Source: Flavobacterium limi (GTDB taxonomy: Bacteria; Bacteroidota; Bacteroidia; Flavobacteriales; Flavobacteriaceae). From it: a stretch of DNA of 64,000 bases. Each line of letters starts with the position of its first letter. Within the stretch, counting starts at the first letter, position 1. This document shows positions 1-7,879 of the stretch, piece after piece. The position numbers and the translations under genes are program-made. The notes under the pieces were generated by a model that was not told where the DNA came from, ran no database searches, and saw only the letters and a list, made by a program, of their open reading frames with translations. The stretch is taken from NCBI RefSeq assembly GCF_010645075.1, contig NZ_JAADZV010000003.1, forward strand, positions 434,001 through 498,000, in the 5' to 3' direction.

Positions 1-209
1 TAGGCTAAAAAAAGGGTCCCTCCCGACACCACATACTTATAAGAGTTGTCTGAAGATCCTTTGAAATCCAGCCAGGCTTTCTGGCTTTTTTGAAAATCAT
101 TCTCATAATTTAATTCATCGTCTGACGAACAGGAAAACATTAAACAGCTGATTAGAACTAATGTAATAAAGTAAATTTTGGTTTCATAGTTTTTGAATTT
201 ATAGTTCAC
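1..209 (-). CDS. N-terminal part of a lipoprotein, cut by the window edge
   Basis: On the minus strand an open frame runs from a GTG at 209 to the window edge, 69 codons with no stop. It encodes a short charged start, a hydrophobic segment (residues 12-25) and a lipobox LMFSC with Cys27, followed by SSDDE, as in many Bacteroidota lipoproteins. The rest is polar and includes KAWLDF and a YKYVV stretch. The latter faintly recalls the start of DUF6174-type lipoproteins, but that is a weak impression. No ATG lies in frame upstream of the lipobox, so the GTG start is a best guess. The gene would run away from the BASS transporter operon in the same direction. Function is unknown. Confidence 0.55.
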   Translation of the reverse strand, partial: MNYKFKNYETKIYFITLVLISCLMFSCSSDDELNYENDFQKSQKAWLDFKGSSDNSYKYVVSGGTLFLA

Positions 210-509
210 CTATATAGATAGAAATCAAAGGATTTGGTTGCGTTTTTTCAACAGATTTATCTTCCTAAAACTTACAAATCAGCAGTATCAGAAAAATTCA
301 ACAACATAGCATTATATTTTGTTTACGAATATGACTTTATTTTTATTACAATTGTAAACCTTAGATTTTCTCCTGAAACCAATTTTGCATAAGGAGAGAA
401 ATGGCATCCTTTTGTTTCCTTCTTTAGGAAACAAAAGATATAATGTACAGCCTTCCGATAACCATCGGAACAAGCTATATACCCAAATTACCAAACTGAA
501 TCCCACAAA
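210..509. other. Gap of about 300 bases with two hairpins, no convincing gene
   Basis: No supported gene lies here. Two perfect inverted repeats are visible: an 11-base stem at 409-419/427-437 (CTTTTGTTTCC with a 7-base loop) and a 7-base stem at 453-459/464-470 (TTCCGAT with a 4-base loop). A 64-codon open frame across both hairpins has no homologue I recognise and is probably noise. Confidence 0.4.
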
Positions 510-536
510 AAAACTCCATCTGTAAAATGGAGTTTT
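510..536 (-). terminator. Terminator after the BASS transporter gene
   Basis: A 10-base perfect stem (AAAACTCCAT at 510-519, ATGGAGTTTT at 527-536) with a 7-base loop is followed on the minus strand by a run of T. It lies just after the transporter stop codon at 543 and has the form of a rho-independent terminator. Confidence 0.7.
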
Positions 537-542
537 GATTTT

Positions 543-1826
543 CTAATGTGTATCGTGAGTAGTTTCCTCTTCTGGATTTCCTATTTTTCGCCAGTAATTA
601 GCAAGGAGAGAACCCGAAACATTCATCCAGGGACTGAAAACTGCCGAGGCTAATCCTAAAGTTGCCAGTTTTCCCATAGAGCCGGCGAGTCCGGATGCCA
701 TTCCACCGTTTTGAAGACCAACTTCGAAAGCGATTGTCTGACTGCTTTTTTTGTCAAGACCACTTAGTCTGCTGAGCCAATAGCCGAAAAAATAACCAGC
801 TCCGTTATGTAATACTGAAGCCAGGAACAATAAAAAGCCTATCTGAATAAGGTTATCTCTTCCGGCAGCTGTGGTCACCAAAGTAAAATAGATAATTCCG
901 AACATGGAGAAATAAGGCATAATCGCATCGATTTTTGGATAGGCTTTATACAGCCAGTGATACAGTACACCTACAACAAATGCACCACAGGTAAAATTGA
1001 TAATTTCTAATACATGAAATGCTGTACTGTCTTCAGGAGCTGCAAAATAACTACCGAAGAAAACCACAATTCCCAGCCAAAATGCCGACAGAATCGTTAA
1101 AGCATAAATTCTCTTTTTGGCTCTTTCTCCATAGTTTTTTAAAATATCGTGGATCATAGCTGCTGCCAAAGGCACAAGAACTATTTTAATAATCTCCATC
1201 ATCATGTTGAAAAAATGTACCTCAACTAGTGTTCCTGCAAATATTTTCATTAAAAAAGGAGTCATAATCGGTGCCGCCAAAGTAGACATTGCGGTAACGG
1301 TAACAGATAAAACCAGGTTTCCTTTGGCAATATAAGTCATTACGTTGGAAGCTAATCCACTGCTGCATGAACCTATAAGAATGATTCCGGCAGCGATTTC
1401 AGGTTCAAAACCAAAAGTTTTGGCAATAATAAAACCGGCAAGCGGCATTATCGTAAAATGCCCCAAAAGACCAATAAGAACTCCCCTGCCCGATTTTCTA
1501 ATTCCGGTAAAATCCTCGATGCTCATTTGAGTCCCCATCCCGAACATTACCATCTGAATAATAATCAGAATGAGCCATTTATTACGCATATCAAAACCGC
1601 CCACATGCAGGAAAAAATCCGGATAGATTAACCCGGCGCAAACAGCTGTTATGATCCAAATGGTATATTGATAACCGCTTAATACTTTGATATGCCCTAC
1701 TCCTATGGCAATGCTGGAAAAACCTAAAATCAATCCAATTTTCCATAATAAATCCATTTGCTGAAGCCAGCCTAAAGCGGCTGCAATAAAAAATACAGGA
1801 GCAAGCCAAAGAAAATATTTACGCAT
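543..1826 (-). CDS. Bile acid:sodium symporter (BASS) family transporter
   Basis: This is a 427-residue integral membrane protein with about ten hydrophobic segments spread over its whole length and no signal peptide. It has BASS-type features: a membrane-embedded segment with GSCSSGLASNVMTY (about residues 152-165) and, near the C-terminus, a glycine-rich FEVGLQNGGMASGL (about 370-383), which resemble the two conserved crossover motifs of the family. BASS proteins use a sodium gradient to import organic acids such as bile acids, pyruvate, pantothenate or keto acids. Here it is the last gene of a minus-strand set with a sugar-acid kinase and a RuBisCO-like protein, so uptake of a sugar acid across the inner membrane is the natural guess. 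A 121-base gap separates it from the racemase-like gene, so it may have its own promoter. The substrate cannot be read from sequence. Confidence 0.8.
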   Translation of the reverse strand: MRKYFLWLAPVFFIAAALGWLQQMDLLWKIGLILGFSSIAIGVGHIKVLSGYQYTIWIITAVCAGLIYPDFFLHVGGFDMRNKWLILIIIQMVMFGMGTQMSIEDFTGIRKSGRGVLIGLLGHFTIMPLAGFIIAKTFGFEPEIAAGIILIGSCSSGLASNVMTYIAKGNLVLSVTVTAMSTLAAPIMTPFLMKIFAGTLVEVHFFNMMMEIIKIVLVPLAAAMIHDILKNYGERAKKRIYALTILSAFWLGIVVFFGSYFAAPEDSTAFHVLEIINFTCGAFVVGVLYHWLYKAYPKIDAIMPYFSMFGIIYFTLVTTAAGRDNLIQIGFLLFLASVLHNGAGYFFGYWLSRLSGLDKKSSQTIAFEVGLQNGGMASGLAGSMGKLATLGLASAVFSPWMNVSGSLLANYWRKIGNPEEETTHDTH

Positions 1827-1947
1827 ACTAATAATTGTTTATTCAAATTCTTAAACCATGTATGTTACGCAAAAGCCAATGATTTTTTTGCATTTCGCTA
1901 AAGGCATTACATAACTTAGCTGATAAAATTAATCTGTTTTTTGTGTT

Positions 1948-2610
1948 TTAAAAATAAAGTTCGGCCAATTTTTTCATTGCAATTCCCGGACTTGCTAAAA
2001 TCGGCACTAATTTTTCTTCGGCACTCAATCCATCAACCACACGGGCCATTGAAGCTTGTGCCAAAACAATTACATCTACTTCTTTCATTAAATCTTTTAA
2101 TGCTTTAGCAACCATTTCATCATGTTTTTCAGCATCACCGCTCATTAGGGCTTCAAAAGCACCTTCACATAATTTAGACGAAATCGTTACGTTTTTGCCT
2201 GCGAATTCAGCTCTTCTTCGTACTAAATCACTTGTTGGTTCTAAGGTAGTTGGCAAAGTTGCAATGACCCCAATTTTATTACTGATCTGCACTGCTTCAT
2301 CCGCCATTGCCTGATCTACACGAATTACAGGAACACTACTCAATGTTGCAGCGGTTTCTATTGCTACACCAATAGAGGAGCAGGTTACCAAAATTACATC
2401 TGCACCTGCTGATTCTGCAAGTTTAACATGACTTACTACTCTGGCAGCCGTATTAGGCATTAATTTTCCTTTTTTGATTACGTCTTTAATCAAACTGTCA
2501 TCAACTATATTGAAGGTTTCTGCCCCGTTTAAAAACTCATTGCTTAACTGCTGAAACAACGGAACCAATGTTGCCGATGTGTGTACAAAACCTAACGTTT
2601 TTGCGCTCAT
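1948..2610 (-). CDS. Aspartate/glutamate racemase-fold protein lacking the second catalytic Cys
   Basis: The 220-residue cytoplasmic protein has the two-domain Asp/Glu/hydantoin racemase fold. The first catalytic Cys is present (VTCSS, Cys77). In the second half the usual LGC motif reads VLAQASMA (residues 182-189), with Gln185 where Cys is expected. Racemases of this superfamily need both Cys as acid/base pair, whereas arylmalonate decarboxylase is a known single-Cys member. A true racemase is therefore unlikely; a decarboxylase, lyase or isomerase acting on a branched or keto acid is more plausible (inference). Its ATG overlaps the stop of the kinase gene (ATGA-type overlap at 2607-2610), so the two are translationally coupled and probably act in one pathway with the RuBisCO-like protein. 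Confidence 0.75.
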   Translation of the reverse strand: MSAKTLGFVHTSATLVPLFQQLSNEFLNGAETFNIVDDSLIKDVIKKGKLMPNTAARVVSHVKLAESAGADVILVTCSSIGVAIETAATLSSVPVIRVDQAMADEAVQISNKIGVIATLPTTLEPTSDLVRRRAEFAGKNVTISSKLCEGAFEALMSGDAEKHDEMVAKALKDLMKEVDVIVLAQASMARVVDGLSAEEKLVPILASPGIAMKKLAELYF

Positions 2611-3989
2611 AATTTTTCTCCTTTTAATACTTTTATAAAATAATCTGCGGTACCTACCTGTCCGCCTTTAAAATTCATTTCTGTTCCATTAACCCATTCG
2701 CTGTCCGAAATTGCTTTGCAAAGCGGTGCTCCGGGTGCAATTGGTGCGATCATTTCCAGCGCCAGAATATCCAGTTCGGATGCTGCGTAACTTGAAGTGT
2801 CGCCTCCTGCGAAAAGAATTCTTTTTAGTGGAATTGTTTTTAAAACTTCTTTGGTGATTCTTCCCAAAACACTTCCGTAAAGGGCACTACATTGTTTCTG
2901 AATCTCATTTTCTGCGATTCCTTTCGACTTAAAATAAGATTCTGTTTCAGCAATACGCGGATCATCTGATCCGGTACTGGTATGCAGAATGGTACTTTTA
3001 CCGTTATTGAAGTTGTTGACAATCTGCGAAACAGCCTTTTCTATAATTTGTTGCTGATGCTGGCTGTCGACGGCTTTACTTTCTAAAGGAATTTCTAAAA
3101 ATCCATTTTCCAGAGCATATTCAATTTGTTTAGAAGTTACCGGAGAACAGCTTCCCGATAAAACCAATAAAGGCGAAACCTGACCTGCCGGTTCAAACTC
3201 AATTTCGTTTCCTATGACATTTTTATCTTTCCAGTCTAATCCCAAAGCCATCTCTATTCCGGATGAACCTACTGAAAACAATGTGTTTTGGTTTATCAAC
3301 TGATTAAACACATTTCCAATTGTTTTGAGATGATCCTGATTGAAACCATCAAAAAATAATATTTCTGATTGATTATTGGCAACTTCTTCCAAAACTGCCG
3401 AAGGACCTTTTTCTATTGTCGTCAGATTAACCAGGCTTATTGATTTTTGGGTTTGCTTTGCCAAATGCAAAGTTAAATCCCCTTCCAAAGCAGGTGTAAC
3501 AGGATGCTTGCTCATTGACGGATGACGGTCAATACGATAAATTTCTCCGCTACCAATTGTTCCCATTCGGGCAAAAAGATTTCCGAAAACACAAAATCTT
3601 CCCAAATGTGGTGCCGATGGCGAAACCAAAACCGTTTTTTGGTTAAAAACTCCGCTTCCGATTTCAATTGCTTTTCCGATATTACCTACATGTGGCGCAG
3701 AATCGAAAGTGGAACAGACTTTATAATGAAAATGATTTGGGGCAAAACTTTTCAGATTTTCAAAGGCATTACAAAGTTCTGTTTCCATTTCCGAAGGTGA
3801 CATCGACCTGCTTTTTCCGGCCAGACCAATCGCCTGAATTCCCGGAAAACGATCTATGTCTTTTTGATTCGGTTTTTGAAGAAAGAGTATCGTTTTTACT
3901 CCGGCCAGCGTCAGAAATTCTAAGGCATCGGTCGAGCCTGTAAAATCATCGCCATAATAGGCCAATAGCAATTGATCTTTCTGGCTCAT
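2607..3989 (-). CDS. Four-carbon acid sugar kinase family protein (DUF1537)
   Basis: The 460-residue soluble protein has the two-domain DUF1537 plan. The N-terminal part carries YYGDDFTGSTDALE (residues 11-24), the sugar-acid-binding signature. The C-terminal nucleotide-binding part carries a glycine-rich AGGDTSSYAASEL near residue 390. Family members phosphorylate four-carbon acid sugars (LtnK, DtnK, OtnK types) or 3-oxo-isoapionate (OiaK of D-apiose catabolism). The gene shares one base with the RuBisCO-like gene upstream (TAATG-type junction at 3989) and overlaps the racemase-like gene downstream. A kinase of this family next to a RuBisCO-like protein is the arrangement known from apiose pathways, where the kinase product feeds the RuBisCO-like enzyme. 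An OiaK-like role is a reasonable inference, supported by the apiosidase at 39.7-41.1 kb, but the exact substrate is unproven. Confidence 0.8.
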   Translation of the reverse strand: MSQKDQLLLAYYGDDFTGSTDALEFLTLAGVKTILFLQKPNQKDIDRFPGIQAIGLAGKSRSMSPSEMETELCNAFENLKSFAPNHFHYKVCSTFDSAPHVGNIGKAIEIGSGVFNQKTVLVSPSAPHLGRFCVFGNLFARMGTIGSGEIYRIDRHPSMSKHPVTPALEGDLTLHLAKQTQKSISLVNLTTIEKGPSAVLEEVANNQSEILFFDGFNQDHLKTIGNVFNQLINQNTLFSVGSSGIEMALGLDWKDKNVIGNEIEFEPAGQVSPLLVLSGSCSPVTSKQIEYALENGFLEIPLESKAVDSQHQQQIIEKAVSQIVNNFNNGKSTILHTSTGSDDPRIAETESYFKSKGIAENEIQKQCSALYGSVLGRITKEVLKTIPLKRILFAGGDTSSYAASELDILALEMIAPIAPGAPLCKAISDSEWVNGTEMNFKGGQVGTADYFIKVLKGEKL

Positions 3990-5236
3990 TATTTCGAAAA
4001 TTTCTTTACCGATTCGGCAAATTCAGGATATTTCAATGCGGTTTCTGCCACAGACAAACCGTCTACAGCTCCTGTCCAGGCTTGCTGCAAAGCATTTACT
4101 CCGGCTTTTGGTCCCATTGGATGTGCCAGAATTCCTCCGCCTGCCATATACAGCAAATCAGTAGTTTGGGTTCTTCGATAGGTTTCTACAGCCTGACCGC
4201 CCCATTGTCCCGAAGATACTACAGGCAAAATTTCTTTCCCGCCCAAAAAGGGTTTTAAGCAGGATTTTATCGAAGTCACCACCGAATCATCCGATTCCCA
4301 AAATTTATTCTGGATTCCATTCACGTGTAATTGATCGACTCCTGCCAGACGCTGAATTTTTTGATATGCAGGAAATTCAATTCCCAGCATTGGATGTCTG
4401 TTCAGCATTCCCCAACCGTTTCTGTGACCGTGAATTACGAGTTCGCCCTGATCGCAGATTTTCTTAGTTCCCGAAAGACCTACACTGTTGATGCTGATCA
4501 TTGCACAGCTTCCTTCTTCTTTCTTGATTAAATCATATTTTCGTTGCATTTCGTCAATTTCATCGCTGATATTGAAGGCATACATTACTTTTTTACCTGT
4601 TTTTTGTTCGTTGTCACGAATGACTTTCATAATCGCTTTTACCCTTTCCTCAAAAGGGGAATTGGCAGCAGATCCCATCAGCTCATCGTCTTTAATAAAA
4701 TCGATTCCGGCTTCGATTAAGTTTTTTACCAAAGCAGCGGTTTCATCCACACTCATTCCGATACTTGGTTTTATAATCGTTCCAATCATAGGCCTGTCGG
4801 TAACACCACAGGATAATTTAGATCCTTTGATTCCGAATTTTGGTCCGCTGAAATGATTTGCGAAAGAATCCGGAACTTCGAAATCCATTAATTTCAATCC
4901 GGTAAACTGTGTTATTTCGTATAAATTTCCTTGTAAGGTACTAATCAGAACCGGCAGATTATACCCGAAGTTCTCAATCGACCAGCTTACTTTTACTTTT
5001 GCTTTCTGGTATTTTTTCCCCGGAATACTTCCTCCCGGTATGGATGGTTCGTCTGCCACATCCAATAACTGAATATCCTCAACCCTTGCAGCGAAACGTT
5101 TTTTCAATTCTTCTGTTTCACCCGGAACAGATACAAAAGTTCCTGATGACTGCTCACCTGCCAAAACTGCCGCCGCCTGTTCTACTTCATAAGGCGTTTC
5201 GATAAGATATTCTGCAAAAACTCTCTCCATTATCAT
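3989..5236 (-). CDS. RuBisCO-like protein (large-subunit family, form IV type)
   Basis: The 415-residue protein is a RuBisCO large-subunit homologue. In the TIM barrel it keeps the active-site Lys (IIKPSIG, Lys156), the carbamylated Lys and metal ligands (IKDDE, Lys182-Glu185), His-Arg (HGHR, 269-272), a loop-6-like Lys311 after His304, SSG (341-343) and a triple Gly phosphate site (366-368). The second Lys of the KPK motif is Ser158. Bacteroidota without a Calvin cycle carry such proteins, and no phosphoribulokinase or small subunit is here, so carbon fixation is excluded. In D-apiose catabolism RuBisCO-like proteins act on 3-oxo-isoapionate 4-phosphate as decarboxylase or transcarboxylase/hydrolase. 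The adjoining DUF1537 kinase fits this. It is the first gene of the operon. Two in-frame ATGs (5236 and 5230) are possible starts. Confidence 0.85.
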   Translation of the reverse strand: MIMERVFAEYLIETPYEVEQAAAVLAGEQSSGTFVSVPGETEELKKRFAARVEDIQLLDVADEPSIPGGSIPGKKYQKAKVKVSWSIENFGYNLPVLISTLQGNLYEITQFTGLKLMDFEVPDSFANHFSGPKFGIKGSKLSCGVTDRPMIGTIIKPSIGMSVDETAALVKNLIEAGIDFIKDDELMGSAANSPFEERVKAIMKVIRDNEQKTGKKVMYAFNISDEIDEMQRKYDLIKKEEGSCAMISINSVGLSGTKKICDQGELVIHGHRNGWGMLNRHPMLGIEFPAYQKIQRLAGVDQLHVNGIQNKFWESDDSVVTSIKSCLKPFLGGKEILPVVSSGQWGGQAVETYRRTQTTDLLYMAGGGILAHPMGPKAGVNALQQAWTGAVDGLSVAETALKYPEFAESVKKFSK

Positions 5237-5252
5237 TTATTTTTTTAAGATT

Positions 5253-5300
5253 CTAAATTAAATGAATTTATAAAGAGCAAGTGTCCTGCTGTGTACTGTA
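5253..5300 (-). promoter_or_regulatory. Predicted promoter and 10-base-period direct repeat of the RuBisCO-like operon
   Basis: Read on the minus strand: a direct repeat with a 10-base period (TACAGT at 5300-5295, AGCAGG at 5290-5285), 4 bases, TTG (5280-5278), 17 bases, then TAATTTAG (5260-5253), which is one base off TAnnTTTG. The same layout with the same 4-base gap occurs before susC (54447-54493) and before the 7.9-19.2 kb operon (19317-19363). This suggests a shared activator bound just upstream of RNA polymerase. Confidence 0.6.
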
Positions 5301-5411
5301 TGAATAAAGATTATTTTAAATAAAACACATTACAAACAATTCAGATAAAAAACTAATTCTTTCCTATTGCATTTGAATTCGTATATTCGGCCCTTATTTT
5401 GAACAAGAAGA

Positions 5412-6677
5412 ATGATTGCAAAATTGAATGAAAAAAAATCCTATCCATGGATTGTTGTGGGACTGTTGTGGTTTGTTGCTTTGTTGAATTATTTAGACCG
5501 GCAAATGCTTTCGACTATGAAATCAGCTATGATGGATGACATTCCTGAATTAGCCAAAGCCGAAAATTTCGGTCTCTTGATGGCTATTTTCCTTTGGATA
5601 TATGCTCTTATGAGCCCTGTTTCCGGAATTATAGCCGATCGTTTTAACCGAAAAAGAATAATTATAGGAAGTCTTTTTATCTGGTCCGGGGTTACTATGG
5701 CGATGGGTTATGCCACAACTTTCAGTCAGATTTATATTTTGCGTGGTATTATGGGCTTTAGTGAAGCTTTTTATATTCCGGCTGCCTTATCCTTGATTGC
5801 CGATTACCATCAGGAAAAAACACGCTCTTTTGCTATTGCCATTCATACTACCGGAATTTATTTAGGACAGGCACTGGGGGGGTTTGGAGCCACTGTTTCT
5901 AAACATTTTTCCTGGCATTTCAGCTTTCACTCTGTAGGTTTACTCGGTGTACTTTATAGTATTGTATTGATCTTTTTTATACAGGAAAAGAAAACGTACT
6001 TTTTTGACACTACCAAAAAGTCATCTGCCAGCAATGAATTCAGGCAAATGTTTAAAGGATTAGGAATATTATTCGGTAATATCTCCTTTTGGGTTTTGCT
6101 CTTTTATTTCGCTGCACCAAGTTTACCGGGCTGGGCAGCCAAAAACTGGTTACCCACCTTATTTACTGAAACGTTACATTTAGACATGTCTCTGGCGGGT
6201 CCTATTGCAACTGTAACCATTTCGATGTCTTCTTTTTTTGGCGTTTTAATTGGCGGTGCTATTTCAGACAGATGGGTGATGAAACATCTTAAAGGACGAA
6301 TTTACACCAGCGCTATTGGATTGTTCCTTACCATTCCGGCCTTATTTTTATTTGGCTACTGCTGCGACACAGCAGCTATTATTTTTGGCGCCATACTTTT
6401 TGGACTTGGATTTGGAATTTACGATACCAACAACATGCCTATCCTTTGTCAGTTTGTTGCGCCCCGATATCGTGCTACCGGATATGGAATTATGAATTTT
6501 GTCGGTATTTCGGCCGGAGCTGTTATTACCGAGTTTTTAGGAAAAGCCGCTGATAATGGCGGAATGAGACAGGTTTTTGTACTGCTGCTATTTGTTGTGG
6601 TTACTGCGATTGTTTTACAACTGGTTAGCCTTCGTCCAAAAACTATTGATATGACAGAGGGTAATAATGAAGTTTGA
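5412..6677 (+). CDS. MFS transporter, anion:cation symporter (hexuronate-type) group
   Basis: The 421-residue protein has about twelve hydrophobic segments and the major facilitator motif between helices 2 and 3 (GIIADRFNRKR, about residues 76-86). The N-terminal NYLDRQMLS and the overall pattern resemble the ACS group, which contains ExuT-type galacturonate/glucuronate and other sugar-acid permeases. It is transcribed away from the RuBisCO-like operon and shares its 175-base upstream gap. Import of a uronic acid or sugar acid released by the periplasmic pectin enzymes is the likely job (inference). No clear plus-strand -7 box could be fixed in the gap. Confidence 0.8.
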   Translation: MIAKLNEKKSYPWIVVGLLWFVALLNYLDRQMLSTMKSAMMDDIPELAKAENFGLLMAIFLWIYALMSPVSGIIADRFNRKRIIIGSLFIWSGVTMAMGYATTFSQIYILRGIMGFSEAFYIPAALSLIADYHQEKTRSFAIAIHTTGIYLGQALGGFGATVSKHFSWHFSFHSVGLLGVLYSIVLIFFIQEKKTYFFDTTKKSSASNEFRQMFKGLGILFGNISFWVLLFYFAAPSLPGWAAKNWLPTLFTETLHLDMSLAGPIATVTISMSSFFGVLIGGAISDRWVMKHLKGRIYTSAIGLFLTIPALFLFGYCCDTAAIIFGAILFGLGFGIYDTNNMPILCQFVAPRYRATGYGIMNFVGISAGAVITEFLGKAADNGGMRQVFVLLLFVVVTAIVLQLVSLRPKTIDMTEGNNEV

Positions 6678-7036
6678 AGATAAACAACTTACGCTCAGCT
6701 ATTAATTTCTTTCTGGAGTAAAAGATTAAGCAATTTCTGTGAACATTCTCCCACTCTTAATTGCAATCTTGGATATCGGATCCCACAAACAAGGAATTCA
6801 GCTGCTACTGGACCAAGAAAATATATCCTACTTTTTTGTAATGTTATAAAAAAATTATTAATTGACTCAGCTTAAAACAAACTAACTAATTCTGTACTTA
6901 TACTTGTGTTAAATTTTATTTATACTAAATTTGATGCGTTAAGAATATTACCTTGTTAAAATTAATCTAAAACATTTTGAATTACCTCCTGTAGTTTGAA
7001 GTTTTTTGTTTATCTAATTTATTTAAAAAACAAATC
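6678..7036 (+). promoter_or_regulatory. 359-base gap with a near-consensus promoter for the lipoprotein gene
   Basis: The gap carries TTG at 6904-6906, then exactly 19 bases, then TAAATTTG at 6926-6933, a textbook Bacteroidota promoter. Transcription would start near 6940 and leave a leader of about 95 bases before the ATG at 7037. The part from 6678 to 6900 holds nothing I can name; no strong terminator hairpin follows the MFS stop. Confidence 0.6.
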
Positions 7037-7786
7037 ATGAAAAAAATCATTTGCCTGCTTATTGTTGTTATTTTAGCGATTACCTCTTGTTCTTCTAATG
7101 ATGAGCAATCAAATCCAGTTACAATTACTCCTCCTGCTTTAGTTAAACAAATTACATCTATAAAAGACGGAAAAGAATATGTTGAAAAAATCACATACAA
7201 TGGGAATAAAATTGTTAGCCGTGTAGGTTCAGACAATTACACAATTAATTATACCTATACTGGAAATTATATTACTAAAATAGAATATATTAATGCAAAT
7301 GGTGTACTTGAGAAAACTAATGAGTATGTCTACCTTGAGGGAAGACTAAGTTCTTTATTTGAAATCGAACCAGGATCTTCATATAAATACGAAACCACCT
7401 ATGGCTATGTTGTAAATGGACCGGTTAGATATTTCCATTATTCAATAGATATAAATACAGGCCAAAAAAAATCGCTATACAGCGGTGAATATATTTTTAC
7501 GAATGGCAACTTAGTAAAAAATGAGGCTTATGGAAACAAAACTATCGTTTATGAATATGATGGCAAATTCAATCCCTGGAGAAATGTCCTAGGATTAAAC
7601 TTTTTGTTAGATGAGGACTATTCTGCAACTAATTTCACTAAAGTGACAACGACTAACAATTCTGGAAATACTTCTATTTCAACTTATACTCACAAATACA
7701 ATACGAGTGCTTATCCTACAGAAACAGCCAGGACAATCTCGGATGGCATTTCAACTTCAACTGAGACAATAAAAATAGGTTATTAA
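7037..7786 (+). CDS. Lipoprotein of unknown function
   Basis: The 249-residue protein begins with a classic lipoprotein signal: MKKIICLL, a hydrophobic core and the lipobox AITSC at about residue 18, followed by SSNDEQS, an acidic, polar tail start typical of exported Bacteroidota lipoproteins. The mature part is rich in Tyr, Thr and Asn and reads as short beta-strand repeats of the kind ITYNGNKI, YTGNYITKIEY, EYDGKFNPW. These resemble the YD/RHS-like strand repeats of Bacteroidota surface lipoproteins, but I cannot name the family. It has its own promoter and terminator, so it is a single-gene unit lying between the two halves of the pectin region. No link to pectin use can be shown. Confidence 0.75.
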   Translation: MKKIICLLIVVILAITSCSSNDEQSNPVTITPPALVKQITSIKDGKEYVEKITYNGNKIVSRVGSDNYTINYTYTGNYITKIEYINANGVLEKTNEYVYLEGRLSSLFEIEPGSSYKYETTYGYVVNGPVRYFHYSIDINTGQKKSLYSGEYIFTNGNLVKNEAYGNKTIVYEYDGKFNPWRNVLGLNFLLDEDYSATNFTKVTTTNNSGNTSISTYTHKYNTSAYPTETARTISDGISTSTETIKIGY

Positions 7787-7812
7787 TAAAACATAATTAT
7801 TTAAAAATAGAG

Positions 7813-7855
7813 AACCAAATACCTTGTTTTAATAAATAAGATATTTGGTTTTTTT
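7813..7855 (+). terminator. Terminator after the lipoprotein gene
   Basis: A 9-base stem AACCAAATA (7813-7821) and TATTTGGTT (7842-7850) is followed by five more T on the plus strand. It closes the lipoprotein gene 26 bases after its stop and separates it from the convergent GH2 gene. Confidence 0.75.
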
Positions 7856-7879
7856 GAATCCATGGAATTGATTTTAGTA

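Noticed and set aside
312..506. 64-codon minus-strand open frame
   Set aside because: It covers two hairpins, has no signal or domain, an odd composition and no clear ribosome site. Probably chance.
3989..5236. True RuBisCO for carbon fixation
   Set aside because: Part of the KPK motif is changed, no small subunit or phosphoribulokinase is present, and the operon contains a sugar-acid kinase. A RuBisCO-like role is far more likely.
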